Shown: positions 17,784-29,728 of the stretch, piece after piece
Layout of the letters: each line of letters starts with the position of its first letter
How positions within the stretch are numbered: position 1 is the first letter of the stretch
Assembly: GCF_900496975.1 (NCBI RefSeq)
Contig: NZ_UFQC01000006.1
Location: forward strand, 1-64,000
Source: Achromobacter veterisilvae
GTDB taxonomy: Bacteria > Pseudomonadota > Gammaproteobacteria > Burkholderiales > Burkholderiaceae_B
DNA: 64,000 nt
Reading direction: 5' to 3'
The notes under the pieces: generated by a model
Databases searched by the model: none
Seen by the model: the letters and a program-made list of their open reading frames with translations, nothing else
Told to the model about the DNA's origin: nothing
Translations under genes and position numbers: made by a program

Positions 17784-19480
17784 TGCCGATGACTTACTCT
17801 CCCACTCCTCCCGCGGGCGACACCTCGTCCGCCATCCTGGCCATCCGCAACCTGTCGGTGGAAGTGGCCGGCCCGGGCAACCGCGTCGTGCGCAACCTCA
17901 GCCTGGACGTGCATGCCGGCGAAACGGTATGCGTCGTCGGGGAATCCGGCTCGGGCAAGTCCGTCACGTCCCTGGCCGTCATGGGCCTGCTGCCGCCGGG
18001 CGTGCTGGCCGTCAGCGCCGGCTCGATCCGCGTGGAAGGCGAAGACGTGGTCACCGCCACACAGCGCCGCCTGCGCGAAATGCGGGCCACCCGCATGGCG
18101 ATGGTGTTCCAGGAGCCCATGACCGCGCTGAATCCCGTGCATACGGTGGGCAAGCAGGTCGACGAAGTGCTGCGCCTGCACCGCAAGAAGATGTCGGCCG
18201 CGGAGCGCCGCGCCAAGGTGCTGGACATGTTCCGGTCCGTGCACCTGCCGGACGTCGAGCGCATCTTCGACTCCTATCCGCACCAGCTCTCGGGCGGCCA
18301 GCGCCAGCGCATCGTCATCGCGATGGCCCTGATCCTCGAACCCAAGCTGCTCATCGCCGACGAGCCCACCACCGCGCTGGACGTCACCACGCAGAAGCAG
18401 ATCCTGGCGCTCATCAAGGAACTCCAGGTCAAGCACCGGACCGCGGTGCTGTTCATCACCCACGACTTCGGCGTCGTGGCCGAGATCTCCGACCGCATCG
18501 TCGTGATGAACCGCGGCGACCTGGTCGAAAGCGGCACCCGCAACGAGATCCTGGCCGAGCCCAAGCAGTCCTACACCCGCCGCCTGGTGTCTTCGGTGCC
18601 CAGCCTGGTGCCGTCGCGCCGCGAGGCGCCCGCCGGCATGCCGGTGCTGCACGTCAAGGGGCTGGGCCGCACCTACGCCGGCAAGGGCTCGCTGCTGTCG
18701 CGCCAGGCCGCGCACAACATCATCGCGGCCGCCGACGTGAACCTGACCCTGCGCCGCGGCGAGATCCTGGGCATCGTGGGCGAATCCGGCTCGGGCAAAT
18801 CCACCGTGGCGCGCTGCATCGTGCGCCTGATCGAACCCACCGCCGGCCACATGATGATGGGCGGCGAAGACCTCAGCACCCTGTCCGGCTCGGCGCTGCG
18901 TCCCGTGCGCCGCCGGATCCAGATCGTGTTCCAGGACCCCTACCGCTCGCTGAATCCGCGCCGCACCGTGGGCGAATCCATTATCGAGGGCCTGCTCAAC
19001 TTCGGCGTTCCGCGAGAAAAGGCCTTGAAACGCGCCGGCGAAACCCTGGCCGTGGTGGGCCTGAGCCCGGACGCGATGCGCCGCTACCCGCACCAGTTCT
19101 CCGGCGGCCAGCGCCAGCGCATCTGCATCGCGCGCGCGCTGGTCATGGATCCGGAGATCCTGGTGGCCGACGAGGCCGTGTCGGCGCTGGACGTATCGGT
19201 GCAGGCGCAGGTGCTGGAACTGCTTGAACAGGTGCGCCAGCGCACCGGCGTGGGCGTGCTGTTCATCACGCACGACCTGCGCGTGGCCGCGCAGATCTGC
19301 GACACCATCATGGTCATGCAGCGCGGCAAGGTGGTCGAAACGGGCTCCGCCGAAACCGTGCTGACCGAGCCGCGCCACGAGTACACCCGGGCCCTGATCG
19401 ACGCAGCGCCCGGACGGGACTGGGATTTCCGCAACTTCCGGCCCCTCTCGGCCGGCCTGGCGTCCGCCCCCGCGCAATGA
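17783..19480 (+). CDS. Fused ABC importer ATPase, DppD-DppF type
   Basis: The 565-residue protein carries both nucleotide-binding domains of a peptide importer in one chain. Domain 1 has GESGSGKS, LSGGQRQRIVIAMAL and LLIADEPTTALD; domain 2 (from about 290) has GESGSGKST, FSGGQRQRICIARAL and ILVADEAVSALD. Each domain is followed by the oligopeptide-transporter tail (YTRRLVSSVPSL and YTRALIDAAPG). Many systems encode the two ATPases separately, so this is the fused variant. Translation is coupled to dppC by a one-base overlap. Confidence 0.93.
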   Translation: MPMTYSPTPPAGDTSSAILAIRNLSVEVAGPGNRVVRNLSLDVHAGETVCVVGESGSGKSVTSLAVMGLLPPGVLAVSAGSIRVEGEDVVTATQRRLREMRATRMAMVFQEPMTALNPVHTVGKQVDEVLRLHRKKMSAAERRAKVLDMFRSVHLPDVERIFDSYPHQLSGGQRQRIVIAMALILEPKLLIADEPTTALDVTTQKQILALIKELQVKHRTAVLFITHDFGVVAEISDRIVVMNRGDLVESGTRNEILAEPKQSYTRRLVSSVPSLVPSRREAPAGMPVLHVKGLGRTYAGKGSLLSRQAAHNIIAAADVNLTLRRGEILGIVGESGSGKSTVARCIVRLIEPTAGHMMMGGEDLSTLSGSALRPVRRRIQIVFQDPYRSLNPRRTVGESIIEGLLNFGVPREKALKRAGETLAVVGLSPDAMRRYPHQFSGGQRQRICIARALVMDPEILVADEAVSALDVSVQAQVLELLEQVRQRTGVGVLFITHDLRVAAQICDTIMVMQRGKVVETGSAETVLTEPRHEYTRALIDAAPGRDWDFRNFRPLSAGLASAPAQ

Positions 19481-19507
19481 CGCAACGATCCGCATACAGG
19501 AACCGCA

Positions 19508-20917
19508 ATGCCGCAACCGCATGAACTGTCCGCCGTCGAGCTGCTTCAGGCATACCGCGACAAGACCCTGTCGCCCGTCGAAGCCACCCGCTCCGTGCTG
19601 GAGCACATCGCGCGCTGGGAACCGCAGTTGAAGGCCACCTATGCGCTGGACCCGGAAGGCGCGCTGGCGATGGCCCGCGCCTCCGAGGCCCGCTGGATGA
19701 AGGGCGAACCCCTGTCGGCCGGGGGCCACACGCTGGACGGCGTGCCGTCCACCATCAAGGAAAACATCGCCACTCGCGGCGTGCCCGTGCCGCTGGGCAC
19801 GGCGGCGACCGACCTGACGCCCGCCGCCGCGGACGCGCCGCCCGCCGCCCGCATGCGCGAGGCGGGCGCCGTGCTGCTGGGCAAGACCACCATGCCCGAC
19901 TACGGCATGCTGTCGTCCGGCCTGTCCAGCTTCCACGAATTGACGCGCAACCCCTGGGACCTGTCCAAGAACCCGGGCGGCTCCAGCGCCGGCGCGGGCG
20001 CCGCGGCCGCGGCGGGCTACGGCCCCCTGCACATCGGCACCGACATCGGCGGTTCGGTGCGGCTGCCGGCGGCGTGGTGCGGCATCGCCACCCTCAAGCC
20101 CAGCCTGGGCCGCATTCCCATCGACCCGCCGTTCATGGGCCGCTGCGCCGGTCCCATGACCCGCACGGTCGCCGACGCCGCGCTCATGATGGGCGTGCTG
20201 TCGCAGCCCGACGCGCGCGACCACATGAGCCTGCCCTTCCAGGACTTCGACTGGCTGGACCTGGAGCGCGACGTGCGCGGCCTGCGCATCGGCCTGTTGC
20301 TGGACGCGGGCTGCGGCCTGCCCGTGGATCCCGAGATCCTCGAAGCGGTGGAAGCCGCGGCGCGCGCCTTCGAGGCCTCGGGCGCCATCGTGACGCCCAT
20401 GCAGCCCTGGATGACCCCGGACATGCTGGACGGCGTGGACCGCTTCTGGCGCACCCGCTCGGCGCTGGACCTGGCCGCCCTGCCCGAAGCGCGCCGCGCC
20501 AAGATCCTGCCTTTCATCCGGGCCTGGGCGGAAAGCGGCGGCGGCCAATCCGGCGAGGCCGTGTTCCGCAGCTACTACGAAACCGTGAACGTGCGCGCCA
20601 GGACGGTCGCGGCCTGCGCGCCGTACGACTACGTGCTGTCGCCGGTCGCCCCGGTGGTCGCCTACAACGCGGAATGGCCGTCGCCCACCAACGAGCTTGC
20701 GACCACGATGCACCACATCGGCTTCACCCTGCCTTTCAACATGAGCGAGCAGCCCGCCGCCTCCGTCAACTGCGGCTACACGAAGGCGGGCCTGCCCATC
20801 GGCCTGCAGATCGCCGGCCCGCGCTTCGACGACCTGGGCGTGCTGCGGATCGCGCGCGCCTGGGAACGGATGCGCCCCGCGCAACACTCCTGGCCCCAGC
20901 CTCCCAAGGCGGCCTGA
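19508..20917 (+). CDS. Amidase-signature hydrolase
   Basis: The 469-residue enzyme has the Ser-cisSer-Lys triad of the amidase signature family: K84 in PSTIKENIA, S159 in NPGGSSAGAG and nucleophile S183 in IGGSVRLPA. The spacings (75 and 24) equal those in fatty-acid amide hydrolase. The usual GGSSGG motif reads GGSSAG here. Family members cleave amides, carbamoyl compounds or peptide C-terminal amides; the substrate cannot be named. It lies 27 nt behind the importer ATPase and 30 nt before the second M81 gene, so it likely acts on the same imported compound. Confidence 0.9.
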   Translation: MPQPHELSAVELLQAYRDKTLSPVEATRSVLEHIARWEPQLKATYALDPEGALAMARASEARWMKGEPLSAGGHTLDGVPSTIKENIATRGVPVPLGTAATDLTPAAADAPPAARMREAGAVLLGKTTMPDYGMLSSGLSSFHELTRNPWDLSKNPGGSSAGAGAAAAAGYGPLHIGTDIGGSVRLPAAWCGIATLKPSLGRIPIDPPFMGRCAGPMTRTVADAALMMGVLSQPDARDHMSLPFQDFDWLDLERDVRGLRIGLLLDAGCGLPVDPEILEAVEAAARAFEASGAIVTPMQPWMTPDMLDGVDRFWRTRSALDLAALPEARRAKILPFIRAWAESGGGQSGEAVFRSYYETVNVRARTVAACAPYDYVLSPVAPVVAYNAEWPSPTNELATTMHHIGFTLPFNMSEQPAASVNCGYTKAGLPIGLQIAGPRFDDLGVLRIARAWERMRPAQHSWPQPPKAA

Positions 20918-20947
20918 CCCTTCCACGGCAAACCCACAGGAACCCCC

Positions 20948-22423
20948 ATGCGCTGGCTTCTGGCAATGATCAAGCACGAGACGAACACGTTTTCGCCCGT
21001 GCCGACCCCGCTCGAACGTTTCTTCCGCGGCAATCCCGAAATCCTGGCCGGCGATCGCGCCATCAAGGCCTACGAGAACACCGACAGCGGCCTGGGCGGC
21101 TACATCGAGGTGGCGCGCCGCGAGGGCGCCGAGATGGTCGTGCCCGTGGCCGCGGAGTCCTGGCCCAGCGGCCCGGCCAGCCCCGAAACGCATGAACGGC
21201 TGTGCGGGCTGATCCTGGACGAGGTCAAGCGCGGCGGCTTCGACGCCATCCTGCTGGACCTGCACGGCGCCATGGTCGCGCAGGGCGTGGACGACGCCGA
21301 AGGCGACCTGCTGCGCCGCCTGCGCGAGATCGACCCCGCGACACCCGTGGCGGTCACGCTGGACATGCACGCCAACATCTACGACGACATCGTCAAGAAC
21401 GCCACCGTCATCAGCGGCTTCCACACCTATCCGCACGTGGACATCCGCGAATCGGGCGTGCGCGCCGCGAACGTGATCGTGCGCACCCTGAAGGGCGAGA
21501 TCAAGCCCGTCATGGCCTGGGCCAACAAGCCCATGCTGCCCCACATCATGTGCCAGGGCACCCATGCCGCGCCCAACAAGCCCCTGCAGGAACGCTGCAA
21601 GGAACTGGAGGCCGGCGGCGTGCTGGCCGCCTCGGTCTTCGTGGGCTTTCCCCACGCCGACATCCGCGAAGCCGGCCTGAGCGCCGTCGTCTGTACGGAC
21701 GGCAAGCAGGCCGAAGCCGAACAGTACCGCGACGAACTGCTGGACCGCGCCTGGACGGGCCGCGCCGACTGGGTGTTCCACCCGCAGCCGCTGGTGCCCA
21801 CCATCGCGCGCGCCAAGGCCATCGAGCAAGGCCCCGTCGTGCTGCTGGACCACTACGACAACACGGGGTCGGGCGGCACCATGGACACCACCGCCGTCCT
21901 GGCCGAAGTGCTGCGCCAGGAACTGGACAATGTCGTCTTCTATGCGATCTGCGACCCGCAGGCCGCGCAGGAAGCGGCGGCCGCCGGCGTGGGCCGGACC
22001 GTCACGCTCAAGCTGGGCGGCAAGATGGCCATGCCCGCCATCAAAGAGCCGAGCGAGCCGCTGGAAGTCACCGGCCGCGTCAAACTGGCGTTCGACGGCG
22101 TCTACCTGAACCGCGGCCCCATGTACCGCGGCGTGCGCAACGACACCGGGCTGACCGTCGTGATCGACACGGGCCGCGTCGAAATCGTGGTGGTGTCGCG
22201 CCACCAGGAACCCTTCGACGTCAATTGCCTGCTGTCGGCCGGCATCGACCCGCTGCAAAAACGCTATGTGGTGCTGAAGAGCCGGGTCCATTGGCGCGCG
22301 GGCTTCTCCGGCATGGCGACGGAAGTCATCGAATGCACGGGCGTGGGAGTCACCACCTCCGATTACGGCCAGCTCGAATTCAAGAACGTGCGCCGCCCGG
22401 TCTATCCGCTGGATCCGCTGTAG
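20948..22423 (+). CDS. M81-family metallopeptidase, MlrC-like (copy 2)
   Basis: The 491-residue paralogue of the first M81 protein keeps the same marks: KHETNTFSPV, LLDLHGAMV, TLDMHANI, YPHVDIRESG and DNTGSGGTMDTT. The two differ widely elsewhere (for example HIMCQGTHAAPNKPL only here), so they are old duplicates or separate recruits with different specificity, not a recent copy. It is the last gene of the plus-strand run, followed by a terminator. Cytoplasmic; substrate unknown. Confidence 0.88.
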   Translation: MRWLLAMIKHETNTFSPVPTPLERFFRGNPEILAGDRAIKAYENTDSGLGGYIEVARREGAEMVVPVAAESWPSGPASPETHERLCGLILDEVKRGGFDAILLDLHGAMVAQGVDDAEGDLLRRLREIDPATPVAVTLDMHANIYDDIVKNATVISGFHTYPHVDIRESGVRAANVIVRTLKGEIKPVMAWANKPMLPHIMCQGTHAAPNKPLQERCKELEAGGVLAASVFVGFPHADIREAGLSAVVCTDGKQAEAEQYRDELLDRAWTGRADWVFHPQPLVPTIARAKAIEQGPVVLLDHYDNTGSGGTMDTTAVLAEVLRQELDNVVFYAICDPQAAQEAAAAGVGRTVTLKLGGKMAMPAIKEPSEPLEVTGRVKLAFDGVYLNRGPMYRGVRNDTGLTVVIDTGRVEIVVVSRHQEPFDVNCLLSAGIDPLQKRYVVLKSRVHWRAGFSGMATEVIECTGVGVTTSDYGQLEFKNVRRPVYPLDPL

Positions 22424-22444
22424 GCACGCGCCCTTCTCCGGGAA

Positions 22445-22470
22445 AAAGCCGGCGCAAATGCGTCGGCTTT
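22445..22470 (+). terminator. Terminator after the M81/ABC operon
   Basis: AAAGCCGGCGCA and TGCGTCGGCTTT pair with one G-T wobble, followed by CATTTTGACATTTT. It lies 22 nt after the second M81 stop codon. Confidence 0.7.
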
Positions 22471-22653
22471 CATTTTGACATTTTCTGTAACTGCACGCAC
22501 GGCCGGGGGGCCTGCCGCCTCGGTATACTCGCCGCGGGCCTTACAGGCCGATGAATGCGCGTATCCCGATGACGGCCGCCCCCAGGGCGTCCCGCGGCAG
22601 AAGCCGCCGCGGCCACCGGATATGACTCGATAATCAACGACACGAACAAAACG

Positions 22654-24618
22654 ATGAAAAAGAGCGTAGCGATCACCCTCGGCGTGGTCATAGTGGGAGC
22701 AGGAAGCTGGGTAGGCGCCACGTGGTACACCGGCAAGCGCATCGAGGAAAGCGCGCAGCGCCACCTGGCCGAGGCCAACGAGAAACTGGCCAAGATCACG
22801 CCGCTGTTCGGCCTGCGCATCGACCAGCTCAAATACGAGCGGAGCCTGTTCTCGACCCAGGCGCGCTACGGCCTGTCCTTCGTCAAGAGCGACAACACCC
22901 CCGACGGCATGCCCGCGGGCATGGTCGAATTCGACGCCTCCATCGAGCACGGCCCCTTCCCCAAGAGCGCCCTGGCGCGCGGCGCGATCGCGCCCAAGCT
23001 GGCCTTCGTCCACACCGAGATCGCCAAGACGGACAACGTCAAGGAACTGTTCGAACTGACCAAGGACGTGGCCCCGCTGTCTGGCGACGCCGTCGTCAGC
23101 TACAGCGGCTTCGCCACTTCCACCACCAGGATAGCCCCGGTGAAGGTCGCGCATGAGGGCAATGCGGTCGACTTCAGCGGCATGACGGTCAACGGCACGT
23201 TCGACCGCAGCCTGCAGGCCGTCACGGCGCACGCCCTGATGGAGACGCTGTCGGTGGACGGCGCGAAGTCGAACGACCCCATCAAGATGACGATGTCCGG
23301 CCTGACGATGGACGTCAACAGCCGGATGGGCAAGTTCGGCCTGTCCATCGGCGACTCGAACATCAAGATCAAGCGCATCGACGTCACCAAGCCGGACGCC
23401 GACGTCAAGGTCTCGCTGGACAACCTGGGCTATGGCGTCAAGCTGGGCGAAGACGACAAGACCATCAACGCCGAAGCCACCTACCAGACCGGCGACATCA
23501 CCCTGAACGACGTGGCGCTGGGCAACGGCCAGGCCGTCGTCAAGCTGGCGAAGCTGGACGGCGGCGCCGTCAAGCAACTGTCCGACACCTACAACCAGAT
23601 CGTGCGCCAGTACATGATGGGCGCCAGCGACGAAGGCCTGAAGGACGAACAGTTCGACGCGCTGCTGGACAACGCCGGCAAGCTGCTCAACGGCAATCCG
23701 TCGTTCAGCATCGATCCGATCAGTTGGAAGACCGCCAAGGGCGAAAGCAAGCTGACCTTCGCGCTGGACCTGGCCAATCCGCCCAACGTGAAGGATCTGA
23801 CGCCCCAGGAAATCGCGGTCAAGGCCATCAAGCAGATCGACGCCACCCTGGTCATCTCCAAACCCATGGTCCGCGACCTGATGGTGCAGTACGCCATGAA
23901 GAAGGAAGGCGTGGACGCCGAGAAGGCCGGCACCGAAGCCGACGAACAGATGCGCTCGCTGTCCGGCATGGCCGAAATGCTCAATGTCGGCAAGAACGAC
24001 GGCGACAACATCGTCGGCAAGTTCCACTTCGCCGACGGCATGGGCGACCTGAACGGCACGAAGATCCCCGCCGATGAACTGTTCGCCGGCCTGCTGGGCG
24101 CGACCGGCCTGGACAGCATGGACGGCATGGATGGCGAGGACGAACCCGAAGGCATGGACCCGGACCAGGAAGAGCCTGCCGCGACCGCGGCTTCCGCCGA
24201 CCTGATGCAGGACTTCGACCTCGACACCGTCAACGCCATGCTGACGGACATGTCGTACGCTCCCCGCAAGGAAGACGGCGAAGCGGGCCCCGTGCTGATC
24301 CTGGAGCCCGCCAACACGGGCGCCAGCGACCTGCGCGTCGAGCTCCTGTGCAACGACTTCACCGAAAAGTGCCATGACCTCGTGCTGACGGCCACCTACA
24401 GCGGCAAGAAGCCGATGTCGCTCAAGGCCATCAACGCCTGGAACCAGGAATACCGCTGGACGCGCGCCTACCTGGACGACAAGAACCAGGCCGTGCTGCA
24501 GATGGACATGAACTCGGAAGGCGGCATCGGCAAGGAAAACCTGCAGATCCTGCTGAACACGTTCTTCAGCATCGCGGAAGACTTCTCCGCCGCCAGCAAG
24601 GCCGCGCCGGCAAAGTAA
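22654..24618 (+). CDS. YdgA-family (DUF945) protein fused to a C-terminal YbjN domain
   Basis: The 654-residue protein starts with a membrane anchor or uncleaved signal (SVAITLGVVIVGAGSWVGAT). A long DUF945/YdgA region follows, with repeats such as GLRIDQLKYERSLFSTQARY and VEFDASIEHGPFP, typical of large periplasmic proteins of unknown role. After an acidic Met/Asp/Glu-rich linker (about 490-520, MDGMDGEDEPEGMD) comes a YbjN domain (about 525-645) with NAWNQEYRWTRAYLDD and a pair of cysteines in LLCNDFTEKCHDL. Fusing the two is unusual. It is monocistronic, ending in a bidirectional terminator shared with gcvP. Function unknown. Confidence 0.8.
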   Translation: MKKSVAITLGVVIVGAGSWVGATWYTGKRIEESAQRHLAEANEKLAKITPLFGLRIDQLKYERSLFSTQARYGLSFVKSDNTPDGMPAGMVEFDASIEHGPFPKSALARGAIAPKLAFVHTEIAKTDNVKELFELTKDVAPLSGDAVVSYSGFATSTTRIAPVKVAHEGNAVDFSGMTVNGTFDRSLQAVTAHALMETLSVDGAKSNDPIKMTMSGLTMDVNSRMGKFGLSIGDSNIKIKRIDVTKPDADVKVSLDNLGYGVKLGEDDKTINAEATYQTGDITLNDVALGNGQAVVKLAKLDGGAVKQLSDTYNQIVRQYMMGASDEGLKDEQFDALLDNAGKLLNGNPSFSIDPISWKTAKGESKLTFALDLANPPNVKDLTPQEIAVKAIKQIDATLVISKPMVRDLMVQYAMKKEGVDAEKAGTEADEQMRSLSGMAEMLNVGKNDGDNIVGKFHFADGMGDLNGTKIPADELFAGLLGATGLDSMDGMDGEDEPEGMDPDQEEPAATAASADLMQDFDLDTVNAMLTDMSYAPRKEDGEAGPVLILEPANTGASDLRVELLCNDFTEKCHDLVLTATYSGKKPMSLKAINAWNQEYRWTRAYLDDKNQAVLQMDMNSEGGIGKENLQILLNTFFSIAEDFSAASKAAPAK

Positions 24619-24640
24619 CTCCCGGCAAGGCGCAAGACCA

Positions 24641-24679
24641 AAAAAAATCCCCCGATCTTCGCGACGGGGGATTTTTTTT
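24641..24679. terminator. Bidirectional terminator between the YdgA-type gene and gcvP
   Basis: A stem of TCCCCCG with CGGGGGA is flanked by seven A on the left and eight T on the right, so it works for both converging genes. Confidence 0.9.
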
Positions 24680-24718
24680 GGCTGGGCCCCGGCTTGCGCC
24701 GGGCCCGATGTCCAGCGC

Positions 24719-27592
<2,874 letters not shown>

Positions 27593-27692
27593 GGGGATAT
27601 CTCGGGGTGGCGGTGCCGTCGGGAGACGGACGGTATTGCATCTGGCGGGGCGGGCGCCGGGCCGCTATGGCCGCGCGCCCTCCCCGACCGGC

Positions 27693-28070
27693 TTAGCCGT
27701 TGGCGACGGCTTCGTAGCCGGCGGCGTCCAGCAGCTTGTCGGCGTCGGCCGCGTTGACCGGCTTGATCTTGAAGATCCAGGCGGTGAAGGCCGATTCGTT
27801 GATCAGGTTGGGGTTGTTTTCCAGTTCTTCGTTGAACGCGACGACCTCGCCGGCGACCGGCGCGTAGATGTCGGAGGCGGCCTTGACCGACTCGACCACG
27901 CCGGCGGTCTCGCCGGCGTTCAGCTTGGCGCCGACCTTCACGTCGCCGACGAAAACCAGGTCGCCCAACTGGTCCTGGGCGGTATCGGTGATGCCGACGA
28001 CGAACACGTCGCCTTCGGCTTTGACCCATTCATGGGACTCGGTGTACTTGCGATCGGTGGGCAGACTCAT
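27693..28070 (-). CDS. gcvH: Glycine cleavage system H protein
   Basis: The 125-residue lipoyl carrier shuttles the aminomethyl group between P- and T-proteins. The lipoylated lysine is K63 in VVESVKAASD, and the ESHEWV and GDLVFVGDVKVG segments are typical. The start at 28070 has AGGAG 5 nt upstream. A stem-loop lies in the 101-nt gap to gcvT. Confidence 0.96.
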   Translation of the reverse strand: MSLPTDRKYTESHEWVKAEGDVFVVGITDTAQDQLGDLVFVGDVKVGAKLNAGETAGVVESVKAASDIYAPVAGEVVAFNEELENNPNLINESAFTAWIFKIKPVNAADADKLLDAAGYEAVANG

Positions 28071-28117
28071 GGGAACTCCTGAGGGAATGCGGGTAGATGA
28101 ATGGTGTTGCGCGCCTC

Positions 28118-28159
28118 GCGCGGGCGGCCCTGCCGCCCCATAGGGGCCGGCGCCCGCGC
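28118..28159 (-). other. GC-rich stem-loop between gcvT and gcvH
   Basis: GCGCGGGCG (28118-28126) and CGCCCGCGC (28151-28159) form a 9-bp stem with further pairing inside (GCCCC-AT-GGGGC type). No T-run follows. It may stabilise or process the operon message and so set different levels of T, H and P proteins. Confidence 0.5.
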
Positions 28160-28171
28160 GAAGCTTCGAGT

Positions 28172-29272
28172 TTACGAGTGTTCGACTTCTTTGCCGTTGC
28201 GGACGAACGGCAATTTGCATACCAGGGCGGGCACCCATTTGCCGCGGATATCGACCTCGGCCGTGTCGCCCGGACGCACGCCTTGCGGCAGGCGGGCAAA
28301 GCCGATGGACACGCCGAGCGTGGGCGACATGGTGCCGCTGGTGAGTTCGCCCATGCCTTCCTTGGTGCGCACGGCCATGTGCGCGCGCATGACGCCGCGC
28401 TCCTGCAGCTTCAGGCCGAGGAAGGCGGCCGGCGTGGCGAACTGCTCCAGCGCTTCGCGGCCGATGAAGCGGCGCTCGGCGTCCTTCAGGGACACGGTCC
28501 AGGTCAGGCCGGCCTGGCCGGGCTGGACCAGTTCGTCCATGTCCTGGCCGTAGAGGTTCATGCCGGCTTCCAGGCGCAGCGTGTCGCGCGCGCCCAGGCC
28601 GCAGGGACGCACGCCCTGGGCGGCCAGGTCGCGCCACAGTTGCACGGCCTCGGTGGCGGGCAGCACGATTTCGAAGCCGTCCTCGCCGGTGTAGCCGGTG
28701 CGGGCCACCAGGGTATCGTCGCCGACGACGGCGGCCACGAAGGGGGTCAACGATTCAGTGGCGGCCTGCCATGCCGGGCGCGCGGCCCAGACCTTGGCGC
28801 GGGCATTGGGGCCCTGCACGGCCACCATGGACAGGTCGCGGCGGGGCGCGATGACGACGTCGAAACCGCCGGCCTGCTTCACGCGCAGCATCCAGGCGAT
28901 GTCCTTGTCGGCGGTGCCGGCATTGACGACCACGCGCCATTCGTCGGCGGCGAAGAAGTAGATGATCAGGTCGTCGATCACGCCGCCCTGCGGATTCAGC
29001 ATGCAGCTATAGAGCGCCTTGCCGGGCACGGTCAGCTTGGCCACGTCGTTGGCGACCAGGCGCTGCAGGAACGCGAACGCGTCCGGGCCCGTCACGTCGA
29101 CGTTCAGCATGTGCGACACGTCGAACATGCCCGCGTCCTGGCGCACGGCGTGGTGCTCTTCCAGTTGCGAGCCGTAGGCCAGGGGCATGTCCCAGCCGCC
29201 GAAGTCGACCATACGGGCGCCAGAGGCGATGTGTTCTTCGGCCAGCGGGGTGCGTTTGAGGGGTGCGGACAT
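28172..29272 (-). CDS. gcvT: Aminomethyltransferase, T-protein of glycine cleavage
   Basis: The 366-residue enzyme releases ammonia from the H-protein-bound intermediate and makes methylene-tetrahydrofolate. Family marks: [48 protein letters not shown] and [12 protein letters not shown]. First gene of the operon, about 90 nt behind the glycine riboswitch aptamer. The start at 29272 has a GGAGTTCCC site upstream. The C1 units made here also feed ThyA elsewhere in the window. Confidence 0.95.
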   Translation of the reverse strand: MSAPLKRTPLAEEHIASGARMVDFGGWDMPLAYGSQLEEHHAVRQDAGMFDVSHMLNVDVTGPDAFAFLQRLVANDVAKLTVPGKALYSCMLNPQGGVIDDLIIYFFAADEWRVVVNAGTADKDIAWMLRVKQAGGFDVVIAPRRDLSMVAVQGPNARAKVWAARPAWQAATESLTPFVAAVVGDDTLVARTGYTGEDGFEIVLPATEAVQLWRDLAAQGVRPCGLGARDTLRLEAGMNLYGQDMDELVQPGQAGLTWTVSLKDAERRFIGREALEQFATPAAFLGLKLQERGVMRAHMAVRTKEGMGELTSGTMSPTLGVSIGFARLPQGVRPGDTAEVDIRGKWVPALVCKLPFVRNGKEVEHS

Positions 29273-29363
29273 GCGCGGGAACTCCGGGACGGCATTGTTG
29301 CCAGGGTTACGGAATGCCGGTGGTACCAGGCGGGCTGCGCCTGCACAACGGCTGAATCTTCCG

Positions 29364-29476
29364 CCCCTCTGTCCTTTTGCCTGAGAGTTGCCCCGCTAAG
29401 CGGGTTTGCACCTTCGGCGCCTGGGCTGCTCGCTATGTCCCTTGTTCCAGGGGCGGCGCCAGGTCTCTCCAGAGTA
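29364..29476 (-). promoter_or_regulatory. Glycine riboswitch (single aptamer)
   Basis: On the minus strand the conserved glycine-aptamer blocks occur in order: CUGGAGAGACC, CGCCGAAGGUGCAAAC and CUCUCAGGCAAAAGGACAGAG, with P1 formed by CUCUG/CAGAG. It sits in the leader of gcvT and should turn on glycine cleavage when glycine is abundant. No second aptamer is seen between it and gcvT, unlike the common tandem arrangement. Confidence 0.95.
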
Positions 29477-29649
29477 CTGTTTTGCCGCGTCCGCGCGGTA
29501 AAAAATCGGGACAGGGCAAGCATGGGCGGTATGGGTTACCTGAGCGATTCCGGGCGAATTGCGCCTTCGGCGGCGGCCGGGCATACAGGCCGCTCTCTCC
29601 CGCAACATGCGTGACAGCGCTGAAAGCATACATCGAAAAGAGGCCCCGG

Positions 29650-29694
29650 AAAAGGACCGGTGTCCGGCACATAAAAGGACCGGTGTCTGACACC
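29650..29694. repeat. Repeated AAAAGGACCGGTGTC unit with GGTGTC-T-GACACC palindrome
   Basis: The 15-bp unit occurs at 29650-29664 and 29673-29687; the second copy runs into the perfect palindrome GGTGTCTGACACC (29682-29694). Related palindromes occur four times near 48.5 kb. It lies between the gcv leader and the end of the ZIP gene. Confidence 0.75.
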
Positions 29695-29728
29695 CCTTAC
29701 GCGCCCCCTTACGCGCCGGTGGCCCGCC

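Noticed and set aside
17546-22291. Open minus-strand frame of about 1580 codons opposite the ABC/amidase/M81 genes
   Set aside because: Composition is His/Gln/Gly/Ala-rich with no domain, and it is the complement of well-supported genes; a GC-rich codon artefact.
29273-29363. Second glycine aptamer
   Set aside because: None of the core blocks (GGAGAG, CCGAAGG-GCAA, CUCUCAGG) recurs in this stretch.
29650-29694. Start of a CRISPR array
   Set aside because: Only two 15-bp copies with an 8-bp gap, no further repeats and no cas genes.
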